64,000 nucleotides of DNA from Lobosporangium transversale (lineage: Eukaryota > Mortierellomycota > Mortierellomycetes > Mortierellales > Mortierellaceae): NCBI RefSeq assembly GCF_002105155.1, contig NW_019029068.1:1-64000 (forward strand), written 5' to 3'. Under the pieces are notes generated by a model that saw only the letters and a program-made list of their open reading frames with translations, made no database searches and was not told the origin of the DNA. The translations under genes and the position numbers were made by a program. Below, in pieces: positions 22,629 to 34,986 of this stretch (the stretch's first letter is position 1; the number at the start of each line of letters is the position of its first letter).

Positions 22629-23060
22629 CTAGACATTCAGCTTGCCATCCTTGACCTGGTCTAGCCATCCATAGCACATCTTTTTAATGTAATCATACTG
22701 GTTGCAGTAATCTGTTCCACCCAAGTCGTAACATCCAAAAGCAATCTTGTCAACTTTGTTATTAAGTGTTTTCACTTCATTAGCAGTGAAAGTTCCATGA
22801 TCTACACCATCAGTAACACAAGACCAAGTTTTCAATCCACTTCTAATGTCCATCCTTCCTCTGCCATTTTTTTTTGTGTAAACGTCGGCAAGGTCATTAT
22901 GATAACCAGTTTGTGCAATAATAATTCCATTTGGGTCTGCAAGGACAGCATCAATATTCCAACCGAAATTTGTGTTCCGACGTCTGTAACAAGCCCAATG
23001 GCTGGCAGAGACTGAATTCAAGAGCAACAAGGGAACCAAAAGAGCATAAGGAATAATCAT
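22629..23060 (-). CDS. Small secreted cysteine-containing protein
   Basis: A single-exon ORF of 143 residues. Residues 1-20 form a classical signal peptide: MIIPYALLVPLLLLNSVSAS with a hydrophobic Leu core and a plausible cut before HWAC. The mature part has five cysteines (24, 81, 110, 119, 129), aromatic residues and no other membrane segment. It is therefore probably exported, possibly with disulphide bonds. A TA-repeat box sits 43-58 bp upstream of the ATG. It lies alone in accessory DNA, between decayed elements. I recognise no family. The size and context fit an effector-like or cell-wall protein, which is inference only. Confidence 0.7.
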   Translation of the reverse strand: MIIPYALLVPLLLLNSVSASHWACYRRRNTNFGWNIDAVLADPNGIIIAQTGYHNDLADVYTKKNGRGRMDIRSGLKTWSCVTDGVDHGTFTANEVKTLNNKVDKIAFGCYDLGGTDYCNQYDYIKKMCYGWLDQVKDGKLNV

Positions 23061-23102
23061 TTTGCGTGTTAAGATGGGAACTAGATGTGTTGAATAAACA
23101 AG

Positions 23103-23118
23103 TATATATATATATATA
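23103..23118 (-). promoter_or_regulatory. TATA-like box of the secreted-protein gene
   Basis: An uninterrupted (TA)8 tract lies 43-58 bp upstream of the start codon at 23060. Position and sequence suit a core promoter TATA element, though simple TA repeats also occur by chance. Confidence 0.45.
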
Positions 23119-23965
23119 GGGTGTGGTTTTGTGAAAATGGTCAGTTATGGATGCTAACATATGCCACTTTAATTATAACGCGTAAGTCCGATATATAGTA
23201 TTGACTTACAAAGATCTGGTCTGGTCAAGGAATGTGAACGAGGGTTCTGTGAGATAGATGGTTCTTGAATGGCTCTTGTGAGTTTGAAGGGGATTGTTTG
23301 TGTCAACTCCTGCGAGGAAATGCCAGGGTATTTAAATGTTTTCCCAATGACTTATCCGATCGTGACACAGGGATAAGGCAGGGTTAAGCTGCTGGATAAA
23401 CAAACGGAGCACAATACAAGTGGGCTATTATGCTGTCGTGCAGTTACTCGGATAAAAGTTATCGAGATTTCTTTTCTGAATATCCTGGGCAAACAGTTCA
23501 TATACAACATACATAAGAGCTTTACCGGCCAACATGGAAGTCTATACCTTTGTTAAAGGGGTTGCTGCAATTATTTGCTGGGGCATTCGGAGTGTAGTTT
23601 GTGAGGCAAAACGGAAAAGGAAGAGATGGGCAATGATTGCTTTTTTGCACAATCCCGATAGCTCTTTTCAATTGACCATACATTTGCAGTTGAGGGGCGG
23701 GCAAATTGTACATAAAAGGGCTGGGCTGTTGTGCATGAAATTTTTAAAGACAGGTAGACAGCACATGGATAGAACATATCCATGTACAAAGTCCATGTAG
23801 TGGTTACACATGAATAAAGGGTGAGACACGTTTCTTTAATTTCTTGTGTCATGGAGCAGCGTTCTGTGAAAAATGCTGGACAAACGTATTGTATTTTCAA
23901 ATATTTATGCATTTGGACAAACGATACACTTTATACAGTTGACCTATTAGGCAAACGGTGTATTT
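23119..23965. other. Intergenic, no supported gene
   Basis: Overlapping ORFs on both strands (23534-23800 plus, 23571-23912 minus) have no recognisable domain. Confidence 0.4.
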
Positions 23966-24163
23966 CTCGTCCTTACCATTTGATCAAAACATATTGTAAG
24001 TATATATTGATTGACTTGGCCTAAAAACAGCTTGCAATGTTGAATGGGACTTGAGTATTAAATCGATGACTGATTTTGGCCACCAACTCATTCAAGATTA
24101 TTCAATCTTCTGAGGCGACCAAATCAATATGTTTTTAGAACATGCTTGCGACCATATGACGAG
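23966..24163. mobile_element. MITE copy 1 (~198 bp)
   Basis: It is similar over its length to 61685-61897. Both share the blocks TATATTGATTGA, GCTGATTTTGGCCACCAACTC-like sequence, AAGATTATTCAA and ATGTTTTTAGAA. The ends form an imperfect inverted repeat built on CTCGTCATTTGGTC-type sequence. Non-coding. Confidence 0.65.
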
Positions 24164-24927
24164 GGCAGTATATTGTGTAACCACTTCTCAAGTATCAATG
24201 GATATGGCCTATTCAGTATGAGAAATCGTTCGAATCGTCATTTCGACAGAAATTCACGTTAAATAACCATCATCTCCTTCCTTTTGGACAGTCTTCCATA
24301 CTCTGGCTGAAGAGGCAAAGCAAGGAGAGTATACTACGCCGATATTAAATTCGTCATTAGCTGCCAGGTCCTGGGCCTGGATGCATGGGACAGAAGTCAC
24401 GTAAAAGCCGCGATCTGCAACAGCAGAAGAAATTGCATCCAACTGGTGTTAATGAACTCTTCGAGCTAGGAACTAAAAAAAAAAATACAAGACATTCCAC
24501 TCATCCCACTGACCTTCTCTCTACTTTACATCTCTACTCCAAGCGGGAAAGTGTGAGTCTCTGCGAGTGATTGAATAATGTTCCAGGAACAAAGAATATA
24601 TTATGCAGGGAGGTCATTATGCTGTTCATGTGCCAATAACCTCAGACGTGCTTCATTTATGTGTTCTACATTAGCCGCCTCAATCATATTTGGTCACCAT
24701 TGGTTTACCATCATCCCAAATCGCTTTCAAAGACTGCTTTGCTTTACTTAAAGGATGCAAGTGAATGACCTCTTTTGGATAATGAAATAATCAAGTGGAT
24801 CATGTAAAACCGGTCATTCAAGTGCAATAAACCCATCAACTCAATTGAGTTTTCAGAAGTAAAGCGAAGAGACTTTTAAGGAGGGTCTCCCTCACTTCTA
24901 TGCTCTTTTAACCAGGTGGTGAGGGTG

Positions 24928-24959
<32 letters not shown>

Positions 24960-25139
24960 AATCAGCACATCTGTTATATAAAGAGAATTGAAGGAACGCC
25001 TCATCCATTGATCACCAAGATGACACAACAATGTTAACAATTATGAAAGCCGATAACAGCATCAATGAAGGATTTCGTTTCAAAACTACTTCTTCCTCTA
25101 CAACTAATGGCAGTTCGTCATACTCTGTGTAGTCGCGAC
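24164..25139. other. Intergenic, low information
   Basis: It contains a 30-base A-tract at about 24928-24957 and a 62-codon open stretch on the minus strand (24254-24442) that lacks an ATG start. No gene is supported. Confidence 0.4.
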
Positions 25140-27140
25140 AGCCAAGACGTGTTTCCGGATGCGATTAAAATCGGGCGGCTATCCCGTTCCACCCTTCTTG
25201 TACGCTGATGGCAATAAGTTTGCATTGCTATATACTATTTCGTGGTGCTTAGCTTGCTCTAAGAGAGCTCTATTTGAATGCGCTATTCTTTTTACTCCAT
25301 TAGGATCGAGCCTTTACGCATTACGTTCTATCCTAACAAGGTATTAAATGTCATTACAGGAGCACCGCAATCACATAGCTTCAGCAGTACCAATAGCAGC
25401 ACCAGCAACAGTGGATCCGTCATCCTATTGCCTACATCGGGAAAGCCAGCAAAATTAGCCTTCCTCGGGCCTTCTTTTAACGTTATCAAACTTAGTCTAG
25501 TATTTTAACTAACCTAATGCTACTCGCACAATGCACAAGCTGTGATGATCAACTCTAACCTTGAAAAGCTTGCGGAGTTGCTGCTAGGAGCTAAAATGAA
25601 GGATAATAATATGATTAACTTGTTACTAGGGGCCAAGGAGAAAGATGATAAAATATTAGAGCTGTAATTGGAGACTAAGGGGTTGCAATATTAAGCCCTC
25701 AACAACCTTGTCCTCCTCCAATAGCATACTATTGCTATCCCTGTCTAGGATTCTGAACTACACGAGTATCCAATCCCATGGCTGTTCATCATTTTGCCTG
25801 TTGACAGCACCAAGTGGGGCTCACGGAATGCGCTGGGGGGTGGTTCTGCCTTCATCGCTTTTGTTAGTGTGGGAAGCATACTGCAGGGGCAAGCAAGAGC
25901 AGTCAAAACTAAATGTAATGCCAAATATGACGGATATGAAGCCCGAAACAGTACAGAATTTTTCAGAAAGTATAGAAATGGAATATATATGCTCAACTCT
26001 TTACGTTGACTCAAGGTGGGATTCCTCTGACTGATTCTCTAGGACCAGTTCGCAATCTTGATGTCGGTATCGATTACCTAATTAAATATGGAGGCGTTCT
26101 TTAAGAAGTATCCAGTCTTGAACAACATCACAATTGATAGCTCTAAAGGCTTGAAGGAGCTAATCTCCGACAACTAGCCACGCTGCTTCGAGGTAGCGAT
26201 GAAGATAGGGAGGTTGGGGGCTTGTATAGGATTACAACCGAAGTAGGCCATTTCAGGTGGGTTTGCTTTGAACACTCTCGTTCGAAGAATGGAGAAAAAG
26301 AAAAGAAATCATTTGAAAATGTAGTGGAGGTGAATAGAGGCCAATATGACTCGCACTTTGGTAAAGTGACTATTACATTGGGGTCCAAAATCAGAGCTGG
26401 AACGTTTTTCGACGCGCTAGCCAATGCAAGGCGCATTTACGAGTTGAATATCGCATTCAACTGGGATTAGACTAAAACTGATCTTGAAGCATTTGAAGGC
26501 GTACTAAAGTTGTCAAGTGTGCCAATCCTTTGACTTGATCTCGGAAAACCCTAGGAAAGCATTACCAAGAAATTACTTTCAATATCCACGCGATATGAAA
26601 TACTTATTCGTGTCATGGGACCTAGCAAGATGAAGATGATTCATATTTTCTTATTCCCGGACCTCACAAAGCTTTCCAGTTTACCATCACACTTCCATAA
26701 ATTACTCTTTGAGATGAGACTTGGATTGATTGAGGCTGGTGGGCTCTCAGTCCTTGTAAATTCGCCCAAGCCCAATATAGCTTTGATCATTTTGGACTTT
26801 GAGGGCAACTATAAAGGGGATAAAGGAGTTCTGGCACTGGCAGGAGTGCTCTAATCTAACGTGAATTTGACCACTTTGAACTTGGAGTGCAACGCAATTG
26901 GAGGCCAAGGAGCTCTAGCAATATCAAAGGCGTCCAAACTTAACTTGGTTTTGGTTAATTTGAGCTTATGACGCAACTCGATTTGATGCGAGAGTTACAC
27001 TGTCAGAGACATTCAAGACTAGCATGACTGTCCAGTTCGGGCTTGAGGAAATTCATTTGGAATGTAGGAGCTCTTGTATTATCAGAGGCGCTCAAGACTA
27101 ACAAGGCTTTGACTCTTTATATCAACAACTAAAGGACCTT
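25140..27140 (+). pseudogene. Decayed leucine-rich-repeat (RNI-like) gene
   Basis: Coding-like pieces appear in changing frames. QDVFPDAIKIGRL is near 25150. PLRITFYPNKVLNV is near 25312. LEKLAELLLGAKMKDNN is near 25565 and is followed by a similar unit, LLLGAKEKDDK. A globular piece lies at 26222-26470. LRR units include LDFEGNYKGDKGVLALAGVL (stop), LTTLNLECNAIGGQGALAIS and a further degenerate unit to about 27130. Stops and frameshifts separate the pieces. LRRs of the LxxLxLxxNxIGxxGAxALA type are ribonuclease-inhibitor-like and common in large fungal proteins. The original product cannot be reconstructed reliably. Confidence 0.55.
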
Positions 27141-27442
27141 GGTACTGCAATGTGCTTAATATCATATTGACTGATCGAAATTGAACCAGCATTTATTCAA
27201 TATTATTAGGTGCTGAAGTAGCGTTGGAGTAGCTAAGGAGAATAGTCCGGTCTAAATAAATACTCCAGAGGCTTATGAACCCTCAGGCAACTTCGCAATA
27301 GCACATTGTTATTTGATGATGAATAAACCGTTTGCATTATATACTCCAAATACGAGTGACAATAAGAGTTTAGATCAGCAAGCGCCTGATATCTTTATTG
27401 TTAAAGGATAACATTTAACGACTGGTCCAAGCATCCCTAGCG
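27141..27442. other. Intergenic between the LRR relic and ALG2
   Basis: No gene seen. This is the 3' flank of ALG2 on the minus strand. Confidence 0.5.
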
Positions 27443-29287
27443 TCAGTGGTAAAGCATGATGGCCAGCACAATGCTCAAGACAGAAAAGATAAAGAGGGGC
27501 CTCATACTGCTATCAAATAAACCATATGATTTCAGCTCATAGGAACTCTGTTGCTGCATCTGCACAAGGATTCCATTTAGTTTGGAGACAAACACGGTCA
27601 ACGAGAACAAGCTAACTACACGATCATGTCCTGTCTGGCCCATCTCCTTTAGTTCTTCTTCCGAAGCTTTGACTAATAGTTTAAGTGTGTTCGTCCAAAC
27701 ATGTTCCTGAGCTGAACACAGGTAACCCGTTTTGCCATGTAAGATCGACTCTGTGGGCCCTCCTGAATTGACAGCAATGACGGGGCATCGCATGTACATG
27801 GCCTCCACTGGCACAATTCCGAAATGCTCATTAGTAGGTGTATATAATAACGCACGTGCAGTCTGTAGAAGGTAAAGTTTCTGAGCATCCGTGATGGATT
27901 GCAGAAATAAGACCTGTGTCTCCACTGGCACCTGCGTATCGGTTTGTCCAGAAGAGAGAGTGAATGTTCTGAGTCCATGTATCTTCTCCGCCAAGTTAAC
28001 CAGCTCTAAATGATGCTCCACATTCTCGGTTACTCGGGTATCATATCCTCCTGCGATGACTAAACGAAGTGATTGTTGTGTGCTAACGCTGAGATACTTG
28101 TCCTTCAATAGTCCTGCAAAGGCGTGAATGGCTAAATTGATATCCTTTTTGCGTTCGTATCGGTTAATAGACAAGAACGTAATCTTTTCTGTTCTGTTGT
28201 TGTTGATATTATTGTTGTTGGATACTGGTGACAAAAATGAAGTTAGGATTTTGATATCTGGTGCTGAGTAATTCACCTCTTTGTCAAATTTGTCAAATTG
28301 GATGCTAGGGTAGAGAACTTCAGGTATCTGGCGAAGCATTTTGAAAGACTCTTTGAAGATATTGGCTGTAAACTTGCTGTTGACTACAATTGTGTCTGCC
28401 ATGCCTGAATAGTCGAAATTGTTGACATGTTCAATTAAAGGGAAAAGAAAACGCTATATCAGTATTTACATAATAATGTTTCTTTAATCCTAGTCTTTTA
28501 AAATATTTTAGCTTCGTCCGCATTGCTTGTCAAAGATGGTTATACCTGTTGTTACTTCCTCAATAAAATCCACTGGAACGCGATAAATTTTCTTTAAAAG
28601 TGATTCGCGTTTTGTTAAGAGTTTATCTGGGAAATGGCAATAGAAAAAGATCCTGGCATCTGTCCAACGCAAAAGAGGGATAGAGACAGAAAGCTGATCC
28701 ACGATAATAATATCGAGTTTCTCTTTTGGAGGAGTATTGTTGTTGAGCTGCAAGACTATCCATGCCAGATGTAGATTCCTGAGAATAGCACAAATGATGT
28801 AAAAACGACCAAGGATAGTCCGAGGGACAATGGCATTCCCGCCAACTTGCACCGTTAGTGTACCTATTAACAGACATAGGCAAGATATGCGATAAACCGT
28901 CCATACTACAATCAAATTTGTTTTGAAATATTCAACTTGTGCTATCTTACCATCGCGTGTTTCTTCAAAGCAATGTGTAGGATCGTGATGAGACGTATAC
29001 ATGGTCACCTTATGACCAAGGCTCTGTAGACCGACCGCTGCATCAACGACGAGCCTCTCTGCGCCACCTGTTGTGTGTGTATTCAGGGAAAAAAAGAAGT
29101 TTGTCAGCTCCATAACCATGGGTAACTATCCCGCTTCTTCCTTTCACTCTTGAGACAAGGCTATTTCTGGGCAGGATGTCTTATTTTTTCGTGTCATACC
29201 AATACCCAGGTCTGGGTGAATGAAGGCAATCCGCATAGGAATAAATGGCTCGTTTGTGGAGGCGTCATGAGTGATGGTCGTTGCCAT
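27443..29287 (-). CDS. ALG2: ALG2 alpha-1,3/1,6-mannosyltransferase (N-glycan assembly)
   Basis: Four exons: 29287-29200, 29067-28951, 28863-28546 and 28404-27443. The joined product is 494 residues (human about 416, yeast about 503). The first exon supplies RIAFIHPDLGIG and joins GAERLVVDAAVGLQSLGHKV, the nucleotide-sugar-binding N-terminus of this GT4 family member. The C-terminal half carries EHFGIVPVEAM, the EX7E motif of retaining transferases, then CPVIAVNSGGPTES. A hydrophobic end, LFIFSVLSIVLAIMLYH, would anchor it in the ER membrane. It adds the second and third mannose to the dolichol-linked Man1GlcNAc2 precursor on the cytosolic ER face. An in-frame ATG at 29299 would add four residues. 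A poly-Asn insert (SNNNNINNNRTE) near residue 250 is unusual but in frame. Divergently paired with SPT6. Confidence 0.93.
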
Positions 29288-29713
29288 CTTGGCACACATG
29301 AATTAACTAAAGACTTGCCCTCTCTTGAAGCTCGATTTTTTGATACGAAAATGTCGCGTGATCAGGACTAGTGTGACGTATTTTGAGAGAGGCTTGTGCT
29401 GTACTCTCGACCCTTGACAATGTTAATGCATGTCGAGCTTTCTTTTTTTTTTTGTACAAAGTTGAACATTCTTCTCTTCTCTCTCTTCTCTCTATTTATA
29501 TTATACGCTCCTCTCCTGCCCGTCTGCAGTAGTTGCCAGGCGAATCAGATCAAAACGACTTTATTTGACGGGAGCTATACAAAAAAACAAGGACAATCAC
29601 CAAGGAGGACTCATTTCCCTTTAACAGAGCTTGGAATACAGAACAAAGGAGGATAATAGAAATTCGTCATTCTCTAATTCCATCAATCCTTCAGCTCAGG
29701 AATTAAGGAAGCA
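29288..29713. promoter_or_regulatory. Shared divergent promoter, ALG2 (minus) and SPT6 (plus)
   Basis: The 426 bp between the two start codons must hold both core promoters. A pyrimidine-rich tract (CTTCTCTTCTCTCTCTATT region, 29470-29497) lies on the SPT6 side. No TATA box is clear. Confidence 0.6.
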
Positions 29714-30114
29714 ATGTCTGACGATGAAAGACAGAACTACTCTGATGAGGAAGGCGAAGATGTCGGTTATGATGACAGCGATCGCGATGACTCTGAAGAC
29801 GATGAGGAAGATGATGAGGAAGAATTAAAGAGAGTAAGTATATCTATTATATCTTGCTGCTAAAACGGACGTTCTTTTTTTTTTTTTTTTTTTTTTTTAT
29901 TTTTTTATTTTTTTATTTTTATTTTTTTATTTTTATTTTTTTTTTTTTTGACTATATCATTAATTTTTATTCTATTTTTTTTTTTTTTTAAATAGATTAG
30001 AGATGGATTTATTGTTGATGATGACGTGGAAGAAGAATCAGAAGATGAAGTGGTCCCTCGCATAAAGAAGAAGAAAAAAAGAAAAGGTACCGAACAGCCT
30101 AAGCGAAAGCGTAA

Positions 30115-30152
<38 letters not shown>

Positions 30153-33100
30153 ATCCGCAGATCCTATGTCAGTAAGGAACTGGGATGTGAAGGATGTTGA
30201 ATACTAAGTTTATTTATATATTTATATTATTCGCCTTAACTGATAATAGAGGAGGACCTTGATGAAGAAGATCTGGATTTGATGGAGGAGAACACAGGAG
30301 TGAAGATCAGAAGACCAGAGGTATGATTCAACACTGGAATAATTTCTTTCGTTCCATCATACTCCTCCACATATTGCAACGGATGATGTTATCATTAACA
30401 ATAGCTTTTCTATTGCTATTTCCTTAAAATAGAAATTTAAAAGACTGAAAAAGCGTAAGCAGGAAGACGAAGATGATGACGAAGACATGTACAGTAGTCG
30501 ACATGACGATGTTCAGAAAATCTTTGATGATGAAGATGACGAGGGCATGGACGATCGTGGTGGTTATGATGATGAGATGGATCGCTTCATTGATGATGAT
30601 GAAGATGAAGATATGGATATAGACGATCGAAGACGTGATCGCCGCGAAAAACCAGTTGCAAAACCCAGGGCTAGACACGCACCATCCATCGAGGGTCTTA
30701 GTGAAGAGTAAGTTGTCATGGAGAACAGCTTTTTAATAGCCCTCATATCGAAAATTCTGGTTTATTTTGTTTTAACAAAATTGTCTCTTTTCTTAACAAC
30801 AACTTGAATAGTGTTTGGGGCGAATGGTACGAAGTATTTGGTGATGGTGAAGATTATGCCTATGCACTTGGCAAGGAAAATGGGGAAGACATGTATTATG
30901 AAAAGAAACCAGAACCTCGTCTCAAGGATGTATTCGAACCTGGTGTATTGGCTGAAAGGATGATGACGGATACTGATGAGATTATTCGAGTTAAGGATGT
31001 TCCTGAACGCATGCAACTTCGTCCTGGAATCCAAGCCGATAGACAGCTGACCGATGATGATATTGAGGAGGAGGCTTATTGGATCACCACACAGATGAAC
31101 GAGAATAGACGAGGAGTTGACCAGCCCGCTTTCCAGAAAGAGAATGTTAATAATGTCTTGAAGTTCATGTCACAGGAATTGATGGAGGTACCCTTCATCG
31201 AAACCCATCGACGAGATTACTTCACCAAGGTGGATGGTCAACAGTTGACCGAACTCTTATCACGCGAAGACTTGTGGTATATCTATGATCTAGATCTCAA
31301 GTTTCGATCATTTCTCGAGCGTCGAGAAGCCATCAAGACTCTTATTGACCGCATGGAAATCAAGGATGAGTATCTAAATGACTCACTACTCAAGGCTACT
31401 AAGCTGGAGGAGTTAACGGATGTTTCCGACTACATTAATCTACGCTTTTCTAAGCAGATTGACAAGACAAAAACATTCAAGAGACCAGGTTCTGGAGGTG
31501 CTTATGATACTTCCAAACGTGAGCAACTTGCAGACTATATCAAGGATTTTGGATTGTCAGCACGCGAGTTTGGAACTAATCTGTTGGAGGAAAACAAGCG
31601 TCATTTCCCAGAAGATGTTGCCATTTCACCTCACGAGGCGGCTGAAAAATACGTGGAGCGTGGCTTTCCATCGACAGATCGTGTGGTTGTCATGGCTATG
31701 AGTATGATCTCACAGGAAGTTGCTGTGGATCCACAAGTCAGGAAAGCTGTTCGTCAAAAATACGAGAGCGCTGCATGTGTTACTGTTACACCAACTGAGA
31801 AGGGCATGACTGTCATTGATGAACTCCATCCCTATTATCCTTTCAAGCGGTTGGCACAAAAATATGTCCGTGATTTCCACGATGGTCAATACCTGCAGAT
31901 TCTTCAAGCGCAATCAGAAGGCCTTGTGAAAGTGGAGATCAAACTTCCGGATGAAGCAGCCTATCTTCAAAAAGCATTTGAATATTTCCTGAGCGACTAC
32001 TCCTCAGAGGTTGTCAGCAAGTGGAACGAAGTGCGCCGCAAAATCTTGACAAGTGCCCTAAAAGACCATGTTTTTGGATTAATGGAACGTGGTTTAAGCG
32101 AGAAATTACGCTCACAAGCTGAGGAGTGGGTTGCCAAGAAGTGTCAAATCAGTTTGGAAGAGGCAAGTTGACTATTGACTATGCTATTAATGTTGTTGAG
32201 AGAAGAATCGTTTTTATAATTTTGGCACCAAGCTAACATTTGGGATCTTTTTTTCTATATTTAATAGAAATTAAATGTTGCACCTTATGCTCCTCGGGAT
32301 GCAAAGTGGGATCGAGACTACTCGCCAAGGGTAGTCGCTATCTCACATGGAGCCGGGTCGCCCAAAGATGCTATCCAGGTAGCGTTTTTGGACGACAAGG
32401 GCAAGTTTGCAGACCACATAAAGCTCGATAGCCTTCGTGAGCTCAAAGGACAAAAGGAATTGACCGACTTTTTGGATCGTCGCCGACCAGATGTCATCAT
32501 AGTAGGCGGCTTTACCGTTGCAACCCGTCGCTTACTAGAGCAGGTCGAGAAGACAAAAGCAGATGATACGCCAGTGATGATGATCAACGATGAGGTCGCA
32601 CGTCTATACCAGAATTCTAAGAGGGCAGCAGAGGAGTTCCCAGAAGTACATCCACTGACTCGTTATTGTATCAGCTTGGCTCGATTGGCGCAAAATCCTA
32701 TGAATGAATACGCAGCGCTTGGACGCGATTTGATCAATATCCGCCAGCATCCATTGCAACATCTTGTTGGCGAGGATCGACTCCGGGAACTCTTGGACCG
32801 CGCCCTTATCAATATCATCAATGCTGTTGGCATCGATTTCAATGCGGTTGTTGACTCGCCCTACAAGGCTCATATGCTCCAATACATCTGTGGCCTGGGT
32901 CCTCGAAAGGCACAGAGTTTGATTAAGAGCATTGAAGCGGATCAACATAATGGAAGCTTGGACAAACGTGGAGATCTTGTCTTCCGCAAGCTACTGACAT
33001 GGAATATCTTTATGAATTGCTGCTCTTTCCTCCGTGTGCAGACCAACTATGGTGGAGATGTTCTGGATGAAACTCGTATTCATTCTGAGGACTATAATTT

Positions 33101-34986
33101 GGCGCGAAAGATGGCCGCAGATGCACTTGAGATTGATGAAGAAGGATTAGAGGAGTATGAAAACGCATCTCAACATGTGGAAGAGTTGATGAGAGATGAC
33201 AGTGCGGAGAAGTTGAATGAGCTATTGTTAGAAGATTATGCCCATCGACTTGAGGTAATTCAACACAAGCCTAAGCGTATGACCTTGGAGATGATTAAGG
33301 TAGAATTACAGCATCCCTTTAAAGACCCTCGCCGGCCCTTCGAGCGTGCATCACCAGAATTGATCTTCACAATGCTCACAGGAGAGACAGATCAGACGCT
33401 CAAGGAGGGTTTTATTGTCCCTGCATTGGTAACGAGAATCCGTGACAGAAATGCGATGTGTCGTCTGGATTGTGGTATCGACGGTATCCTGGCTATACAA
33501 AATATTTCAGATTCGAAGATTGGATCTATTTCAGATGTATTGTCGGACGGTCAGACGTTGCAGGTCAAGATCCTTCGACTGGATAAGGAGAAATTCTTTG
33601 CAGACCTGTCATGTAAGGAAAGCGAGTTGCGGCAAGGCGATTTGAAGCTGCGAATGCTTCCAATTGACAGAATGTTTGATCAATTTGAGGAAGAGAAGGC
33701 TCAGAGCCAAGTGAAGACGACTGTAAAGAAGAGCAATTTCTTGCCCCGCAAGATCACCCACCCCTTGTTCAAGAACATGAACGCAGAGGACGCTACCAAG
33801 TTCTTGTCAGATAAGCCTCGTGGCGAACTGGTGATTCGACCTTCCACTCGCGGTACTGACCATCTTTCAGTTACTGTCAAGCTTGCAGATGACCTCTACA
33901 AGATTTTTGGTAAACTACACCCCACTTTATGGATTTTTATTCCTCCCCGAAGGCGCTGTTCTTTTAATCCAATGAAAACTAATTCCTTTTTAATATTATC
34001 AATAGATATCCTGGAGATGGACAAGAAAGATGATGTCAGTTTGGGCAAGACTCTGAAGATTGACAATGCAAAATACAGTGATCTGGATGAGTTGCTTGTT
34101 TCTCACATTGAGGCAATCCTGAGCAAGACGGAAGCACTCATGGCCAGTCCAAAATACAAAGAGAATGCCTCTGATCTTAGTAAGTGTCTTTCTTGTATGC
34201 ATACTTCTACGCTACAAATTGATTATTTTATTGATTTATTTTTTCAAACTGTCTCCTTTTCTTCTTCAAGGACAAACATTGGAAACACAGACAAAAGCTA
34301 AGCCAGGAGCAGCAGTTTATGGATATACACTGGATCGCAAGTTCCCTGGATATTTCTTACTGTTATTCAAGATTGGCGCTAACCGCCCAATCGAGGAATG
34401 GAATATTAAGGTTTTCCCTGAACACTATTTGCTGAAGGGACCGACCAAGAAGGAGTGCAAAGATGTGATATCGATATCAAACAGCTTTAAAGAGTTGATG
34501 ATGCAACGTAGTCGACCCAAACCTACGGCTGCAGCTGCAGCAGTGCCTCCAACAGCATCATCCACAGCAAACAATCGGCCACACTATAATAGCTATAATG
34601 GAAGCAGCAACAGTGGAAGCAGTGGATACAGTAACCCTCATTATACACCTTCACACCCAGGAACATACCATCATCCACACTACCAACCTCATCCATCGCA
34701 TCAACCTGTGGCACCTCACCATGCAGCAATGCCACCGATGCAACAACCACCCCATCCTTCATCTTCGGGGGCTGGACATTGGGGTGCAACTCCATGGGGC
34801 GGTGCACCTTGGACGGGTGCAGCAGGTGGTAGTCATATGGGCCCTCCAGGACATATGACAGGTCCTCATCATGGTGGATATGGCAGTGGACATGATGGAA
34901 GGCATGGTCATCCTTCGCGAGCGCCACCAACACCACGTCGTTTCATGCCTCCTCACGGTCAACCGTCGCAACCCTATGGTTATTAA
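29714..34986 (+). CDS. SPT6: SPT6 transcription elongation factor / histone chaperone
   Basis: Eight exons: 29714-29833, 29996-30110, 30250-30320, 30433-30707, 30812-32162, 32268-33909, 34006-34179 and 34271-34986, giving 1487 residues. Order of parts: acidic N-terminus (to about 190, with Spn1-binding-like IFDDEDDEGMDD and VWGEWYEVFG), helical core, YqgF-like fold (about 655-730, from VVAISHGAGSPKDAIQVAFL), HhH (about 850, ICGLGPRKAQSL), S1 domain (about 1024-1100), tandem SH2 (about 1140-1325, with GELVIRPSTRG), and a His/Gly/Pro-rich tail to YGY. Spt6 travels with RNA polymerase II, reassembles nucleosomes, and its tandem SH2 binds the phosphorylated Rpb1 linker. The fifth intron starts with GC instead of GT. 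T-tracts fill the first two introns. Length and domain order are normal for the family. Confidence 0.96.
32163..32267 (+). other. GC-AG intron in SPT6
   Basis: The exon ends ...TTG GAA GAG and the intron begins GCAAGT, the usual context of GC donors. It ends TTTAATAG before AAATTAAATGTT. Using it joins SLEE to KLNVAPYAP, while reading through meets a stop seven bases in. Confidence 0.85.

Noticed and set aside
24254-24442. 62-codon minus-strand ORF
   Set aside because: It begins with TTG, has no ATG in frame and no recognisable domain or neighbouring exon.
30804-30811. A separate gene starting at the SPT6 core exon (non-ATG start)
   Set aside because: The frame is continuous with upstream acidic exons through good splice sites, as in other SPT6 proteins.
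32161-32171. Premature stop in SPT6 after LEEAS
   Set aside because: Explained by a GC-AG intron that joins conserved SPT6 sequence in frame.
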